Shown in pieces: positions 1 to 8,503 of a stretch of 60,243 nt of DNA. Each line of letters starts with the position of its first letter. Position 1 is the first letter of the stretch. The stretch is taken from positions 1 through 60,243 of the forward strand of contig JAEWXF010000032.1 in assembly GCA_023396065.1 (NCBI GenBank), read 5' to 3'. The translations under genes were made by a program, and so were the position numbers. A model generated the notes under the pieces. It was not told the origin of the DNA, did not search any database, and was given only the letters and a program-made list of their open reading frames with translations. Origin of the DNA: Methanobacteriota archaeon (GTDB lineage: Archaea > Halobacteriota > Methanomicrobia > Methanomicrobiales > Methanocorpusculaceae).

Positions 1-399
1 GCCACAATACCAACGTCAGAACCAACTACCGCACACCCCCTACCCGGGGCGCCGGTTCGCGTTCAGTTCTCCACTTAAACAGCCTTACTATATACGCATC
101 ATGCGTATTTATACTCTTCGGGAAGACCCCCAGAACACAAAGATTTGTGCCCAGTTTGTCTTTCCGCGCTGTTTGCGAGGTAACAAAGTAGGCTTCGCGG
201 GTATTTATACCCACCGATCCATTCACTCCGGAACGGAGTAATTTCCGACCGGAACTATGGAATTAACCTGCTCGCCTTGCGAGGTAACAATGTAGGACAA
301 GGAACTATTTAGAGATGACGGAATAAAATTGGGGGTATCCGAACAGTCAGACTCATAATCCCGTGACACCAAAATGTACAGGCACTTGGAGCAAAAACG
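1..399. other. Non-coding leader region with a short direct repeat
   Basis: I see no convincing gene in this stretch. The open frames on the minus strand have no family resemblance and no good ribosome binding site. A 20-bp direct repeat with one mismatch lies at 173-192 and 277-296 (ttgcgaggtaacaa-N-gtagg). On the minus strand both copies read YxVTSQ, so they could be remnants of a duplicated coding or mobile sequence. The next gene begins at 400. Confidence 0.5.
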
Positions 400-861
400 G
401 TGAATCCTGAAAAAAATCTGCAAAACATAACCTTTGCACTCACCACAAACTGGCAGGCTGACGAAATTATCGAACTGTACCGCGCCGGCGGGTGGTGGGA
501 AATGGGCTGGAACCCCAACGGTATCGCGCCCCTCATGAAAGGAAGCTACCTCTTCCTCATCGCAATTGATACCGCCACCAAAAGCGCCGTGGGCATGGGT
601 CGACTCATCGCCGACGGAAGTTCCGACGCATACTTTCAGGACATAAGCGTCCTCCCCGAGTACCGGACGCGCGGAATCGGCAGAGAAATCGTCCGGATAC
701 TAAGAAACCTCGGCAAAGCCTACGGTCTCTCCTGGATGGGCCTCATTGCAGCTCCGGAAAAAGAAAACTTCTATCTCCGCCAGGGATTTTCCCCAATGCC
801 CAACTACACCCCCATGCTCCTCGACGAAGAACGCCCGAACCGATACCATGACGCTCAGTAA
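400..861 (+). CDS. GNAT-family N-acetyltransferase
   Basis: Predicted acetyl-CoA-dependent N-acetyltransferase of 153 residues, acting in the cytoplasm; substrate unknown. The GNAT core is visible: a beta strand (AYFQDISVLPEYR, about 78-90) runs into the acetyl-CoA pyrophosphate loop RTRGIGREIV (about 90-99), and a late strand/helix (FYLRQGF, about 126-132) closes the fold. The start is GTG at 400, with GGAG at 388-391 as a plausible ribosome binding site. The stop overlaps the following gene by 14 bp, so the two are probably translationally coupled. The family is secure; the substrate cannot be read from sequence. Confidence 0.85.
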   Translation: MNPEKNLQNITFALTTNWQADEIIELYRAGGWWEMGWNPNGIAPLMKGSYLFLIAIDTATKSAVGMGRLIADGSSDAYFQDISVLPEYRTRGIGREIVRILRNLGKAYGLSWMGLIAAPEKENFYLRQGFSPMPNYTPMLLDEERPNRYHDAQ

Positions 862-1759
862 AACCGATTACCACCCCGTAACCCTCGCAGACAAACATAC
901 CATCACCAGCTATCTCAAACGCTACCCCCAGATACACTCGGAATGCAGCTTCATGAACATGATCTGCTGGAACCATTACGCCCCGTACGCCTTCGCCATC
1001 ATCCGTGATCACCTCCTGATATCCTGTACCGTAGACGGCCAGACCTCCTACCACCCCCCCATAGGAGATCCCGACCCGGAACTCTTCGAGGAAGTTCTCC
1101 TGCTCGCTTCCCGGGAAGGCGGCCGCATGGCCATGGACTTCTTCGACGAAACCGATGTACAGTACATGCGTGACCACCACCCGGAAACCCCCGTATATAC
1201 CAATCGCGCCTTCTCCGAATACTATTACAAAACCGAAGACCTCGCCGAACTGCACGGCAGAAAATATCTCAACATCCGCAGCCAGATCAACAAATTCAAC
1301 GCAGCCTACACCTACACCACCGAAAAAATCACGCCGGAGGTCCTCCCCGAACTGCACACTATGATCGAAGAGTGGAGTATCTCCAAACACTGCGAAGCAA
1401 ACCTTGTCATGAAAGAAGAAGTAAACGCCGTCCGCTACGCGCTCGACCACTGGCAGGATCTTGACTGCGATGGTCTTCTCATCAGAATCCAGCCGGAAAA
1501 CACTATTGCCGCGCTTGCAGTCTGGGAGGAACTCAACACCGATACCGCACTCATCCACTTTGAAAAAGGGTTCGTCCACTACAAAGGCATCTACAAAATT
1601 ATCAATCAGGAAACCGCCCGACACCTTCGCGATCGCTACACCTGGATCAACCGGGAATCCGACCTTGACGTTCCCGGCCTGCGGGAAGCAAAACTCCGGT
1701 ACCATCCCGACCACTGTGCCAGAGCCTGGTACATCAAAAAGAACGAAATTGTGGTATAA
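848..1759 (+). CDS. DUF2156 (lysyltransferase C-terminal-like) protein
   Basis: A protein of about 303 residues resembling the DUF2156 / phosphatidylglycerol lysyltransferase C-terminal family, which has a double GNAT-like fold. Features seen are the early segment SFMNMICWNHY near residue 35 and the late segment ALIHFEKGFVHYKGIYKIIN near 240, followed by YTWINRESDLDVPGLREAKLRYHP, typical of the family's C-terminus. No membrane segments are present, so this is the soluble domain alone. I chose ATG 848 rather than the upstream in-frame ATG at 746, because 746 would lie deep inside the GNAT gene. The 14-bp overlap with the GNAT gene suggests one transcript and perhaps acyl- or aminoacyl-transfer to a shared substrate (inference). 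Confidence 0.75.
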   Translation: MTLSKTDYHPVTLADKHTITSYLKRYPQIHSECSFMNMICWNHYAPYAFAIIRDHLLISCTVDGQTSYHPPIGDPDPELFEEVLLLASREGGRMAMDFFDETDVQYMRDHHPETPVYTNRAFSEYYYKTEDLAELHGRKYLNIRSQINKFNAAYTYTTEKITPEVLPELHTMIEEWSISKHCEANLVMKEEVNAVRYALDHWQDLDCDGLLIRIQPENTIAALAVWEELNTDTALIHFEKGFVHYKGIYKIINQETARHLRDRYTWINRESDLDVPGLREAKLRYHPDHCARAWYIKKNEIVV

Positions 1760-1789
1760 CCACAACATCCTGCCGGATCCGGAAACTCA

Positions 1790-2557
1790 TCATTTCGGAC
1801 GACAGAGAGCAGCCCCTATGGCTCCGGCAAACGGGGCGTTTTCATCCGTGATCACATCCCTGCCGAGACGCACCGAAACTGCGGACCGCAGTGCCGCAGA
1901 CCGGCAGAGGCCACCGGAGAAAAATACCGCATCCGCAACCCGGAGCCGTGAGGCAAGGCTGCCGATACGCGCCGCCGCAGATTCAATCACTCCCGCCAGA
2001 ACCGCTGCCCGGTCAGCTCCGCTCGCCATCAGACCAATAATCTCAGACTCCGCAAACACCGCACAGGTACTCGTAACATGTACCGGCTCAACGCCGGCAA
2101 CAACCGAATCCAGCGTAGAAAACTCAGCGCCAAGCGTCTGCAGCATCATCTCAATGAACTTCCCGGTTCCCGCAGCGCATTTATCATTCATCAGAAAATC
2201 CGTAACCGCCCCCGTCTCATCAACACAGATGATCTTACTGTCCTGACCGCCGACATCAATCACCGTCCGGACTGACGGGCACAGATAATGTGCCCCGATA
2301 GCATGACAGGTAATCTCCGTAACCACAGTATCCGCATCGATGGATACACGGCCGTATCCCGTCGCCGTAACCCAAAGAGAATCCGGAAAAATTCCGTGGC
2401 GGCGGCACAACTCTGCCGTGACCTCCGCTGCCAGTTCCTTTGTCTGCCAGCCCGACGGACGAATCAGCAGCTCGATAATCTCCCGGTCATGCATCAAAGC
2501 AAACTTCGTATACCGCGACCCCGCATCAATTCCCAGAAAATACGGATCCGGCATCAC
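1790..2557 (-). CDS. ATPase activator of the 2-hydroxyacyl-CoA dehydratase / double-cubane protein type
   Basis: A 255-residue BadF/BadG/BcrA/BcrD-type ATPase. It belongs to the activators (HgdC, FldI, DCCP reductase) that use ATP hydrolysis to push an electron from a [4Fe-4S] cluster held between two subunits into a partner protein. The ASKHA fold is seen: DAGSRYTKFA (phosphate 1, about 11-20), IDVGGQDSK (about 100-108) and FSGGLCRS near 214. The two conserved cluster cysteines are present at C127 (KCAAGTGKF) and C165 (STCAVFAESE). Translation starts at GTG 2557, overlapping the stop of the upstream partner gene, with an ATG one codon later as alternative. The pairing with the adjacent gene makes the role likely; the final reaction is unknown. 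Confidence 0.85.
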   Translation of the reverse strand: MMPDPYFLGIDAGSRYTKFALMHDREIIELLIRPSGWQTKELAAEVTAELCRRHGIFPDSLWVTATGYGRVSIDADTVVTEITCHAIGAHYLCPSVRTVIDVGGQDSKIICVDETGAVTDFLMNDKCAAGTGKFIEMMLQTLGAEFSTLDSVVAGVEPVHVTSTCAVFAESEIIGLMASGADRAAVLAGVIESAAARIGSLASRLRVADAVFFSGGLCRSAALRSAVSVRLGRDVITDENAPFAGAIGAALCRPK

Positions 2558-3699
2558 AGCATCTCCAGAAATGCCGAAATCCTGGTTGATATCTGGCCGG
2601 TATCTGCCGGGGAATAGTCTGTTTCCAGATGAATACAGGGTTTACGGGTAACATCTGCAACATACCGGCGCAGTCTGGCACTTTCAGCGTTAAAGGTATG
2701 GCAGGCAACAAGGCCCATATCCACCACACCGTCCACCCGGTACTCGTCAATCACCTCTGCAATTCTCGTAAACCTGCCGGTGTTCGGCGTCATACAGGAG
2801 CATGGAATCTGCAGATATTTCCGGGCGAGTGCATCGTAGACATCCGGGTTTTCCTCATCAACCAGCGGCAGAACCGCACGGGACCCGACACATCCTTCGA
2901 TATACACAACAGTCCCCCCTGCCTGCTCAATCGCAGTCAGAACTTTTACGGTCGCAGCCGTCAGCGGCGAACCGGTCAGAAGAATTCTCTTCGGTGTCCC
3001 GGAAAACTTCCGCACCCCTTCCGCATGTTCCCGGAGAGCTACCTCAAGTCTTTCCTGAATCCGGCAAAGTTTTTCCTCCTGATCCCCGGCAGTACTCAGC
3101 GAGCTGAAGAGCGAGTACAACTCGGTTCCTGTAAGAAGCGGAGGGTTTGCCTTCGTCAGAGAAGACACCTCCGTGAGTGCCTGACGTTCCCGGTTCACCG
3201 CATGAATCTGTTCGCGGATCATTTCGTCCGTGAGGACAACCCCAAAGGTTTCCTCAAGTTTTGCGGCGAAGCGGCGGAACTCCTGTGCAAGAAATGCCAC
3301 ACTGTTCTCATCGACCATCTGCGGCAGCTGAATCACATGAACCGGTTTTTCCGTACTCAGATACTCAAACATCTTTTTCTTGCCGTCGCAGGTGGTCTCG
3401 CCGACGATCAGATCCGCATAATAAAAATGCGGACAGGTCCCGGCCTTGGAAAATCCGTAACTGGACTTGACCAGCGGACAAAAGTTCACCGGGAGATCCG
3501 CTTCCGCAGCAGGGATGGTTTCATCAGTTCCTGAACACAGGGATATCGGTACCGCGCCGGCAGCATAGATCAGTTCCCGCGGAACAAACGTACAATAGGT
3601 CCCGACAATCAGCCGGGATGCATGAAAAGAACGGGCCTTCAAAAACGCGTTCTGCCGGGCTTCGGAAAATGTGGAAAACTGGTCAGGAAGATCTTCCAT
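2554..3699 (-). CDS. 2-hydroxyacyl-CoA dehydratase D-component family protein, double-cubane type
   Basis: A 381-residue member of the HgdB/FldC/BcrC family. Cysteines lie at 36, 55, 74, 89, 104, 212, 270, 300, 302, 333 and 355; those at 36 (TYCTFVPREL), 74 (NFCPLVKSS), 104 (TTCDGKKKMFEYL), 270, 300 and 333 fall in family-conserved motifs. Classical dehydratases need two different large subunits plus an activator. Here only one large subunit is present with one activator, the arrangement of the double-cubane cluster proteins (DCCP), homodimers carrying [8Fe-9S] clusters that reduce small molecules. That assignment is an inference from gene arrangement; an ordinary dehydratase subunit is the alternative. 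The stop overlaps the activator start by 4 bp. No CoA-transferase lies nearby, which argues against a fermentative dehydratase. Confidence 0.8.
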   Translation of the reverse strand: MEDLPDQFSTFSEARQNAFLKARSFHASRLIVGTYCTFVPRELIYAAGAVPISLCSGTDETIPAAEADLPVNFCPLVKSSYGFSKAGTCPHFYYADLIVGETTCDGKKKMFEYLSTEKPVHVIQLPQMVDENSVAFLAQEFRRFAAKLEETFGVVLTDEMIREQIHAVNRERQALTEVSSLTKANPPLLTGTELYSLFSSLSTAGDQEEKLCRIQERLEVALREHAEGVRKFSGTPKRILLTGSPLTAATVKVLTAIEQAGGTVVYIEGCVGSRAVLPLVDEENPDVYDALARKYLQIPCSCMTPNTGRFTRIAEVIDEYRVDGVVDMGLVACHTFNAESARLRRYVADVTRKPCIHLETDYSPADTGQISTRISAFLEML

Positions 3700-3760
3700 A
3701 CCCTATTGTATGATAAAAACTCATATAGGGCTTCTCTTCCCCGACAACTTCGGGGAACTG

Positions 3761-4273
3761 TTACGGACAGTCCGTCTTTGCAATCTGCTGCATTCGTTCA
3801 ACACCGTGAACCTCCCGGATAACCTCCGCAACCTTCGGCGGCACAAACTCCTCCCATGACTCGCCCGAGATCATCCGGGTCCGAATCGTTGTTCCCGACA
3901 AAAACTCACGCTGATAGAGAGGCGGTGACATGACACAGACACCTGCCTCCCGGAACAACTCAATCACCAGAGGGTTTGACGTATACACGATATCAAACGG
4001 CGGGACCATCGACCGAACATGTGCAACCCACAATGCATTCCGCTTCACATCCTCCAGAGGAATCACATATACCGGAATCCCGACGTCTTCCAAAGCCCGG
4101 GTAATCATCAAAACCCGTTCGCCCGCGGTAAACGGGTGCCGCAGATCATGACTGATCTCCGCACTGCCGATACCGATAATCAGTTCGTCCACTTCACGGG
4201 AAATCCGCCCAATCACCGAGTGGTGCCCGTAGTGATACGGCTGAAACCGGCCTACATATAATCCGCGTTTCAT
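3761..4273 (-). CDS. nadM: Nicotinamide-nucleotide adenylyltransferase, archaeal NadM type
   Basis: Transfers AMP from ATP to nicotinamide (or nicotinate) mononucleotide to form NAD or its deamido form. It is 170 residues long, the usual archaeal NadM size. The nucleotidyltransferase signature GRFQPYHYGHH is near residue 7, SAEISHDLRHPFTAGER near 36-52, and the C-terminal phosphate-binding SGTTIRTR near 133. I start at ATG 4273, which puts the signature at the N-terminus and gives a 4-bp ATGA overlap with the stop of larB; the longer open frame (to 4327) would add an untypical Cys-rich leader. Coupling to larB is notable because LarB consumes deamido-NAD. Confidence 0.93.
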   Translation of the reverse strand: MKRGLYVGRFQPYHYGHHSVIGRISREVDELIIGIGSAEISHDLRHPFTAGERVLMITRALEDVGIPVYVIPLEDVKRNALWVAHVRSMVPPFDIVYTSNPLVIELFREAGVCVMSPPLYQREFLSGTTIRTRMISGESWEEFVPPKVAEVIREVHGVERMQQIAKTDCP

Positions 4274-5049
4274 CTCCGGCCCCCTCCCACAAGTGCCGCA
4301 ATCCTGGCGGCAAATGCTCCCGCACAAAATCCTGCATCAATATTCACTACCGTAATTACCGCACAGGACTGCAGCATACTCGCAAGGGCAGCTTCACCCT
4401 TTCCCATGTATCCGTATCCCGTACTCACTGGAACACCCACCACCGGTTTATCCACCAGCCCTGCCACCACCGACGGGAGTGTTCCTTCTCGTCCGGCGCA
4501 GACCACATAGACATCCGCCTCATGCAGCGCTTCCAGTGCCGGAAACAGACGATGAATACCGGCAACGCCGACATCATACGCAGTCAGAACACGGGACCCC
4601 ATCTCCTCGGCAATTGCACGCGCCTCCTCGGCAACCCGGATATCCGAGGTCCCTGCCGTCACCACCGCAACCGTGCCGCCCGACGGTGCAGGTACCGTAC
4701 CGTCCGATAAAATGAGAATTCCGCAGATTTCCCGGAACTCAGCCAAGACTCCTGACGGCAGGCAGGCACATACCGCTGCCGCCTGTTCGGGCCGGACACG
4801 GCTTGCCACGCAGCGGCCGGTTGCCTGAACATAGTCGTGCATAATTTTCACCAGAGACTCCGTGTCCTTTCCCTCGGCAAGCACAACCTCAGGAATGCCG
4901 CAGCGAACGCCCCGCTCCAGATCCAGACGTGCCACTTCCCCCACACAGGCAACGGAGGAATCGGCAAGCATCTCTTCTGCTGCTGACGGATCAAGAACGC
5001 CGTTTCGTACATTCTCCAGAATCTCTGCCACACTCGGACGCCGGGTCAT
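4270..5049 (-). CDS. larB: LarB-like pyridinium carboxylase/hydrolase (nickel-pincer cofactor pathway)
   Basis: A 259-residue protein with a short helical N-terminus and a PurE-like (AIR carboxylase) domain from about residue 125. The PurE-like core reads VAVVTAGTSDIRVAEEA, then AYDVGVAGIHRLF, VVCAGREGTLPSVVAGL and VGVPVSTGYGYMGKGEAAL. In lactobacilli LarB carboxylates the pyridinium ring of nicotinic acid adenine dinucleotide and releases AMP, the first step to the nickel-pincer nucleotide used by LarA racemases. No larC or larE is in this window, so the complete pathway cannot be confirmed here. It is the first gene of a two-gene operon with nadM. A TATA-like element at 5075-5084 (minus strand) sits about 30 bp upstream, suggesting a nearly leaderless mRNA. 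Confidence 0.87.
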   Translation of the reverse strand: MTRRPSVAEILENVRNGVLDPSAAEEMLADSSVACVGEVARLDLERGVRCGIPEVVLAEGKDTESLVKIMHDYVQATGRCVASRVRPEQAAAVCACLPSGVLAEFREICGILILSDGTVPAPSGGTVAVVTAGTSDIRVAEEARAIAEEMGSRVLTAYDVGVAGIHRLFPALEALHEADVYVVCAGREGTLPSVVAGLVDKPVVGVPVSTGYGYMGKGEAALASMLQSCAVITVVNIDAGFCAGAFAARIAALVGGGRR

Positions 5050-5142
5050 AATACTATATAGTAGGACAGAGACCGTATAAAAAGATGTGACGAGGATCGA
5101 TGTTCATCTTTAAAGAGGATCCGCCCCAAATAGTAATCATTC
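5050..5142. promoter_or_regulatory. Divergent promoter region between larB and a small membrane protein gene
   Basis: Two AT-rich TATA-like elements lie in this 93-bp gap: actatatagt at 5053-5062 and gtataaaaag at 5075-5084. The second reads tttttatac on the minus strand at a suitable distance (about 28-30 bp) for leaderless larB transcription. It could alternatively drive the rightward gene at 5143 with a 5' leader of about 35 nt. Assignments are by eye. Confidence 0.4.
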
Positions 5143-5475
5143 ATGTACGTTGATCCGATTACCTACATCGTAGCCTTCGGAGCGGTCGTTGTATCGTTCC
5201 TCTGGCTGCGTGACACCCGGATTTTTGCCAGAACCGGTCTTGCCGGTTACCGCAAAGCCGCATATCAGGGCGTACTGTTCACCGGCCTTGGCTGGTTTGC
5301 CTGTGCCCTTGCGGGTTTTTCGGGAGAAACATTCCTCTACCTCGGCTGCGGCCTGATCCTTTTGGCAATGTATCTGCAGTCGCGGATACAGAGAGGAAAC
5401 GTCTGGAAAGGAAACGAATCAGCATGGCAAAGGTTTACCGGAGCGGCTCCCCGGCAGACCGCCCAGAGGAAATGA
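5143..5475 (+). CDS. Small integral membrane protein, function unknown
   Basis: A 110-residue protein with three likely membrane segments: about 5-23 (PITYIVAFGAVVVSFLW), about 44-62 (GVLFTGLGWFACALAGFS) and about 65-79 (FLYLGCGLILLAMYL). A basic, polar C-terminal tail of about 30 residues follows (SRIQRGNVWKGNESAW onward), probably cytoplasmic. I do not recognise a family. It ends 6 bp before hisS and so probably leads the hisS-top6B-top6A transcript; no role in translation or topology can be deduced. Confidence 0.7.
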   Translation: MYVDPITYIVAFGAVVVSFLWLRDTRIFARTGLAGYRKAAYQGVLFTGLGWFACALAGFSGETFLYLGCGLILLAMYLQSRIQRGNVWKGNESAWQRFTGAAPRQTAQRK

Positions 5476-5481
5476 GAAACT

Positions 5482-6714
5482 ATGATACAAAAACCACGCG
5501 GAACCCGGGATTTTCTTCCCGCAGAGATGGCACAGCGCAGAACAATTGAAAACAGAATGCGCTCGGTGGTCAAGTCATTCGGGTATGGGGAAGTCGTTAC
5601 CCCGATGTTTGAGGAACAGGAACTCTTTACCGTGAAGTCCGGTGAAGGAATTATCGGTGAGATGTATGCATTTGAGGACAAAGGCGGGCGGAAGATATCT
5701 CTGCGGCCCGAAGTTACCGCCGCAGTTGTCCGTGCCTATGTAAACGAAGCGCAGGTAGCGCCAAAACCGCTGCGCTGGTTTTATTTCGCCGAGTGTTTCC
5801 GGTATGAACGTCCCCAGAAGGGCCGGTACCGGCAGTTCTGGCAGTTCGGGGCAGAACTGATCGGAGCAGACTCAGCCGCTGCGGACGCGGAAGTGGTCGC
5901 ACTCGCCTATGCCCTGCTGAAGTGTTCGGGGGTCAGGTTTGTACTGAAGGTCGGCCATCTCGCACCCATGAAACATCTGCTCTCCCACCTTGATGCTACC
6001 GGTCAGAAGAGAGTCATGGCAGCTCTCGATAAACGGGATATGGATCTGCTCCAGACAACCCTTGAAGCAATCGGGGAGACGGAACTCTTCACCCCGCTCA
6101 AAGGACTAATCGAGGCAAAAACCCTCGCAGAGGTCTTTGCCATCACGGGAGATATTCCGGAGAAGGCAAGAATAGAGGAGACGTTTGCCTATATCACCGC
6201 CCAGAACATACCGTTTGAGCAGAACTTCGGCATTGCCCGGGGTCTGGACTATTATACCGGCATGGTGTTCGAAGGGTTCGCCGATAATCTCGGTGCAGAA
6301 AACCAGATTCTCGGCGGCGGTGTCTACCGGCTCGCTCACCTGTTCGGCGGAAAGGATGTTCCCAGCTGCGGGTTTGCGATCGGGTTCGACCGGGTGATGG
6401 TCTCGGTCGGCGAGATTACGCCCGAGGAAAAACCAGTGGTGGCGGTTGTCTGTACGCCGGAGACGCGGATTGCCGCATACCATGCAGCTTCCGCGTTCCG
6501 GGATGCCGGCATTCCGGCGGTCATGGATCTGATGGACCGGAGTTTCGGGGCGCAGCTCTCCTCTGCACTGAAGTCGGGAGCCGCATTTGCGGCGGTTATC
6601 GGACCAAAAGAGGCAGAGGCAGGAACCGTAACACTGAAAGACCTTGCGGCGGCAACGCAGCGGGAACTGTCCGTGGAAGATGCAGTATCCGAGGTAATCA
6701 ATGGTACTTGCTGA
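5482..6714 (+). CDS. hisS: Histidyl-tRNA synthetase
   Basis: Class II synthetase of 410 residues that charges tRNA-His. Motif 1 lies near the N-terminus after the family start IQKPRGTRDFLP. Motif 2 is FRYERPQKGRYRQFWQFGAE (about 112-131), and the histidine-binding loop RGLDYYTGMVFEGF is near 253-266. Motif 3 (CGFAIGFDRVMVS) is near 296, and an anticodon-binding domain covers about 320-410. Length is normal. It begins 6 bp after the small membrane gene and its end overlaps top6B by 14 bp, so translation and topology genes appear to share one transcript. Confidence 0.97.
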   Translation: MIQKPRGTRDFLPAEMAQRRTIENRMRSVVKSFGYGEVVTPMFEEQELFTVKSGEGIIGEMYAFEDKGGRKISLRPEVTAAVVRAYVNEAQVAPKPLRWFYFAECFRYERPQKGRYRQFWQFGAELIGADSAAADAEVVALAYALLKCSGVRFVLKVGHLAPMKHLLSHLDATGQKRVMAALDKRDMDLLQTTLEAIGETELFTPLKGLIEAKTLAEVFAITGDIPEKARIEETFAYITAQNIPFEQNFGIARGLDYYTGMVFEGFADNLGAENQILGGGVYRLAHLFGGKDVPSCGFAIGFDRVMVSVGEITPEEKPVVAVVCTPETRIAAYHAASAFRDAGIPAVMDLMDRSFGAQLSSALKSGAAFAAVIGPKEAEAGTVTLKDLAAATQRELSVEDAVSEVINGTC

Positions 6715-8503
6715 GGAACTTGCAAAGAAACAGCGAAGCATCAGTGTAGCGGAATTTTTTGAGAAAAATAAGCATATGCTTGGTTTTGATTCCCCGACGA
6801 GGGGAATCATTACCACCGTGAAAGAGGCGATTGATAATTCGCTGGATGCCTGTGAGGAGGCAGAGGTTCTGCCGGATATCCTGGTTTCAGTGCGGAAGAC
6901 CGGACCGGAGGTGTTCCGGGTGGCGGTTGAGGATAACGGACCCGGGATTATTCCGGAGAAGATGCCCGACGTTTTTGCAAAACTTTTGTACGGGTCCCGG
7001 TTTCATCAGGTCCGGCAGACACGCGGACAGCAGGGTATTGGTATTTCCGCGGCGGTTTTGTATGCTCAGCTGACTACAGGCGTTCCGGCTCTGGTGATTT
7101 CCCGGACCGGCGCCCGCAGTAAGGCGCATAAAATGACGCTGATGATCCGGACGGAGATGAACGAGCCGGAGGTGCTGTCGCATGAGGAGGTGGACTGGGT
7201 TCTGCCGCACGGAACACGAATTGAACTGGAGTTCCGGAGTACGATGGCAGCGAAGAAGAAGCTGCTGGAGTATCTGAAGTATACGTCGATTGTGAATCCG
7301 CACGCACGGTTCCGGGTGGAGATTGATGATGAGTCATTTACATTCGACCGCGTTTCGTCGGAGGTCCCGCCCTGCCCGGTGGCGATCAAGCCGCATCCGT
7401 ACGGTATTGAGTTCGGTGTGCTGAAACGAATGGCCGCGGGAAATGATCTGACGGTGAAGGAGTTTCTGATTGAGAGTTTCTCCCGGGTCGGGGAAAAGAC
7501 GGCTGTGGAGATCTGCGGGTATGCGAAGGTCAAGCCGGAGAATAAGGTTGCGGGTCTGGGTCCGGAACAGCTGAAAAGTCTGCTTGAGGCGATGCAGACG
7601 ACGAAGATTCCGGCACCGCCGGCTTCACAGTGTCTGTCGCCGATTACGGAGTCCCTGATTGTGAAGGGGATGGAAAAAGAGTTCCAGCTGGATTTTATTA
7701 AGGCACGAACAAGGCCGAGTAATGTGTTCGGCGGAAATTCGTTTATCGTGGAGGCGGCGATCGGGTACGGCGGGAAGTTGTCTGCGGAGGGGACAGCGAT
7801 GCTGCTGCGGTTTGCAAACCGGGTACCGCTTCTGTATCAGCAGGGAGCGTGTGCGATTACGTCGGCGGTGTCGAATGTGAACTGGAAGAATTACGGGGTG
7901 TCCCAGCAGGGTCTGCCGATGGGTCCGATTATGATTCTGGTGCATGTGGCGTCGACGAATGTTCCGTTTACGAGTGAGTCGAAGGATGCGGTTGCCTCTG
8001 TTCCGGAGGTGGAACGTGAGATTACCCTTGCCCTGCAGGAGCTGGGACGGGATCTGAAGCTGTTTTTGTCGCGGCGGGATAAGAATAAGCAGCAGGATGA
8101 CCGTGCCCGGGCGATTTGTGCGGTGATTCCGCTGATTGCCCAGAAGGTCGGGGAGATTGTGGAACTGCCACCGCCGGATACCTCACTGATTGAGGGGAGG
8201 ATTATGCGGCGGGTGGTGCTGAAGAGGAGCTGTGCGAACGGTAAGATTCTGGTTCATGTTGATAATTATACGACAAAGGATCAGGATATAACGCTGTATG
8301 ATATTTCCGGGGATGCGGCGGCGGATGCGACAGTGCCTCCGGGATTTGTGACGGAGATGGACGGGGAGTTTACGAAGGTGTGGAAGTTTGTTCTTGGTGC
8401 GGGAGAGTCGTTTGAGGTTGTGTACTCGGGTGCGGGCGGCGGGATTGTGGATATGCAGGGTGTTGCGGAGAATCTGAAAGTGGTGGTGGATTTAGATGTC
8501 TGA
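6701..8503 (+). CDS. top6B: DNA topoisomerase VI subunit B
   Basis: ATPase subunit of the type IIB topoisomerase that passes one duplex through another in archaea. It has 600 residues. The GHKL ATP site is visible: E42 and N46 in KEAIDNSLDA, DNGPGI near 77 and the lid around RGQQGIGISAAVLYAQ (about 109-124). A helix-two-turn-helix region and transducer domain follow, with the switch-lysine region near SQQGLPMGP (about 404). A C-terminal immunoglobulin-like extension covers roughly the last 90 residues, typical of methanogen enzymes. It overlaps hisS by 14 bp and top6A by 8 bp, giving tight stoichiometric coupling. Confidence 0.97.
   Translation: MVLAEELAKKQRSISVAEFFEKNKHMLGFDSPTRGIITTVKEAIDNSLDACEEAEVLPDILVSVRKTGPEVFRVAVEDNGPGIIPEKMPDVFAKLLYGSRFHQVRQTRGQQGIGISAAVLYAQLTTGVPALVISRTGARSKAHKMTLMIRTEMNEPEVLSHEEVDWVLPHGTRIELEFRSTMAAKKKLLEYLKYTSIVNPHARFRVEIDDESFTFDRVSSEVPPCPVAIKPHPYGIEFGVLKRMAAGNDLTVKEFLIESFSRVGEKTAVEICGYAKVKPENKVAGLGPEQLKSLLEAMQTTKIPAPPASQCLSPITESLIVKGMEKEFQLDFIKARTRPSNVFGGNSFIVEAAIGYGGKLSAEGTAMLLRFANRVPLLYQQGACAITSAVSNVNWKNYGVSQQGLPMGPIMILVHVASTNVPFTSESKDAVASVPEVEREITLALQELGRDLKLFLSRRDKNKQQDDRARAICAVIPLIAQKVGEIVELPPPDTSLIEGRIMRRVVLKRSCANGKILVHVDNYTTKDQDITLYDISGDAAADATVPPGFVTEMDGEFTKVWKFVLGAGESFEVVYSGAGGGIVDMQGVAENLKVVVDLDV

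Noticed and set aside
743..1768. Long minus-strand open frame opposite the DUF2156 gene
   Set aside because: Its protein has no family resemblance and is the mirror of a well-supported gene; it extends over two coding genes.
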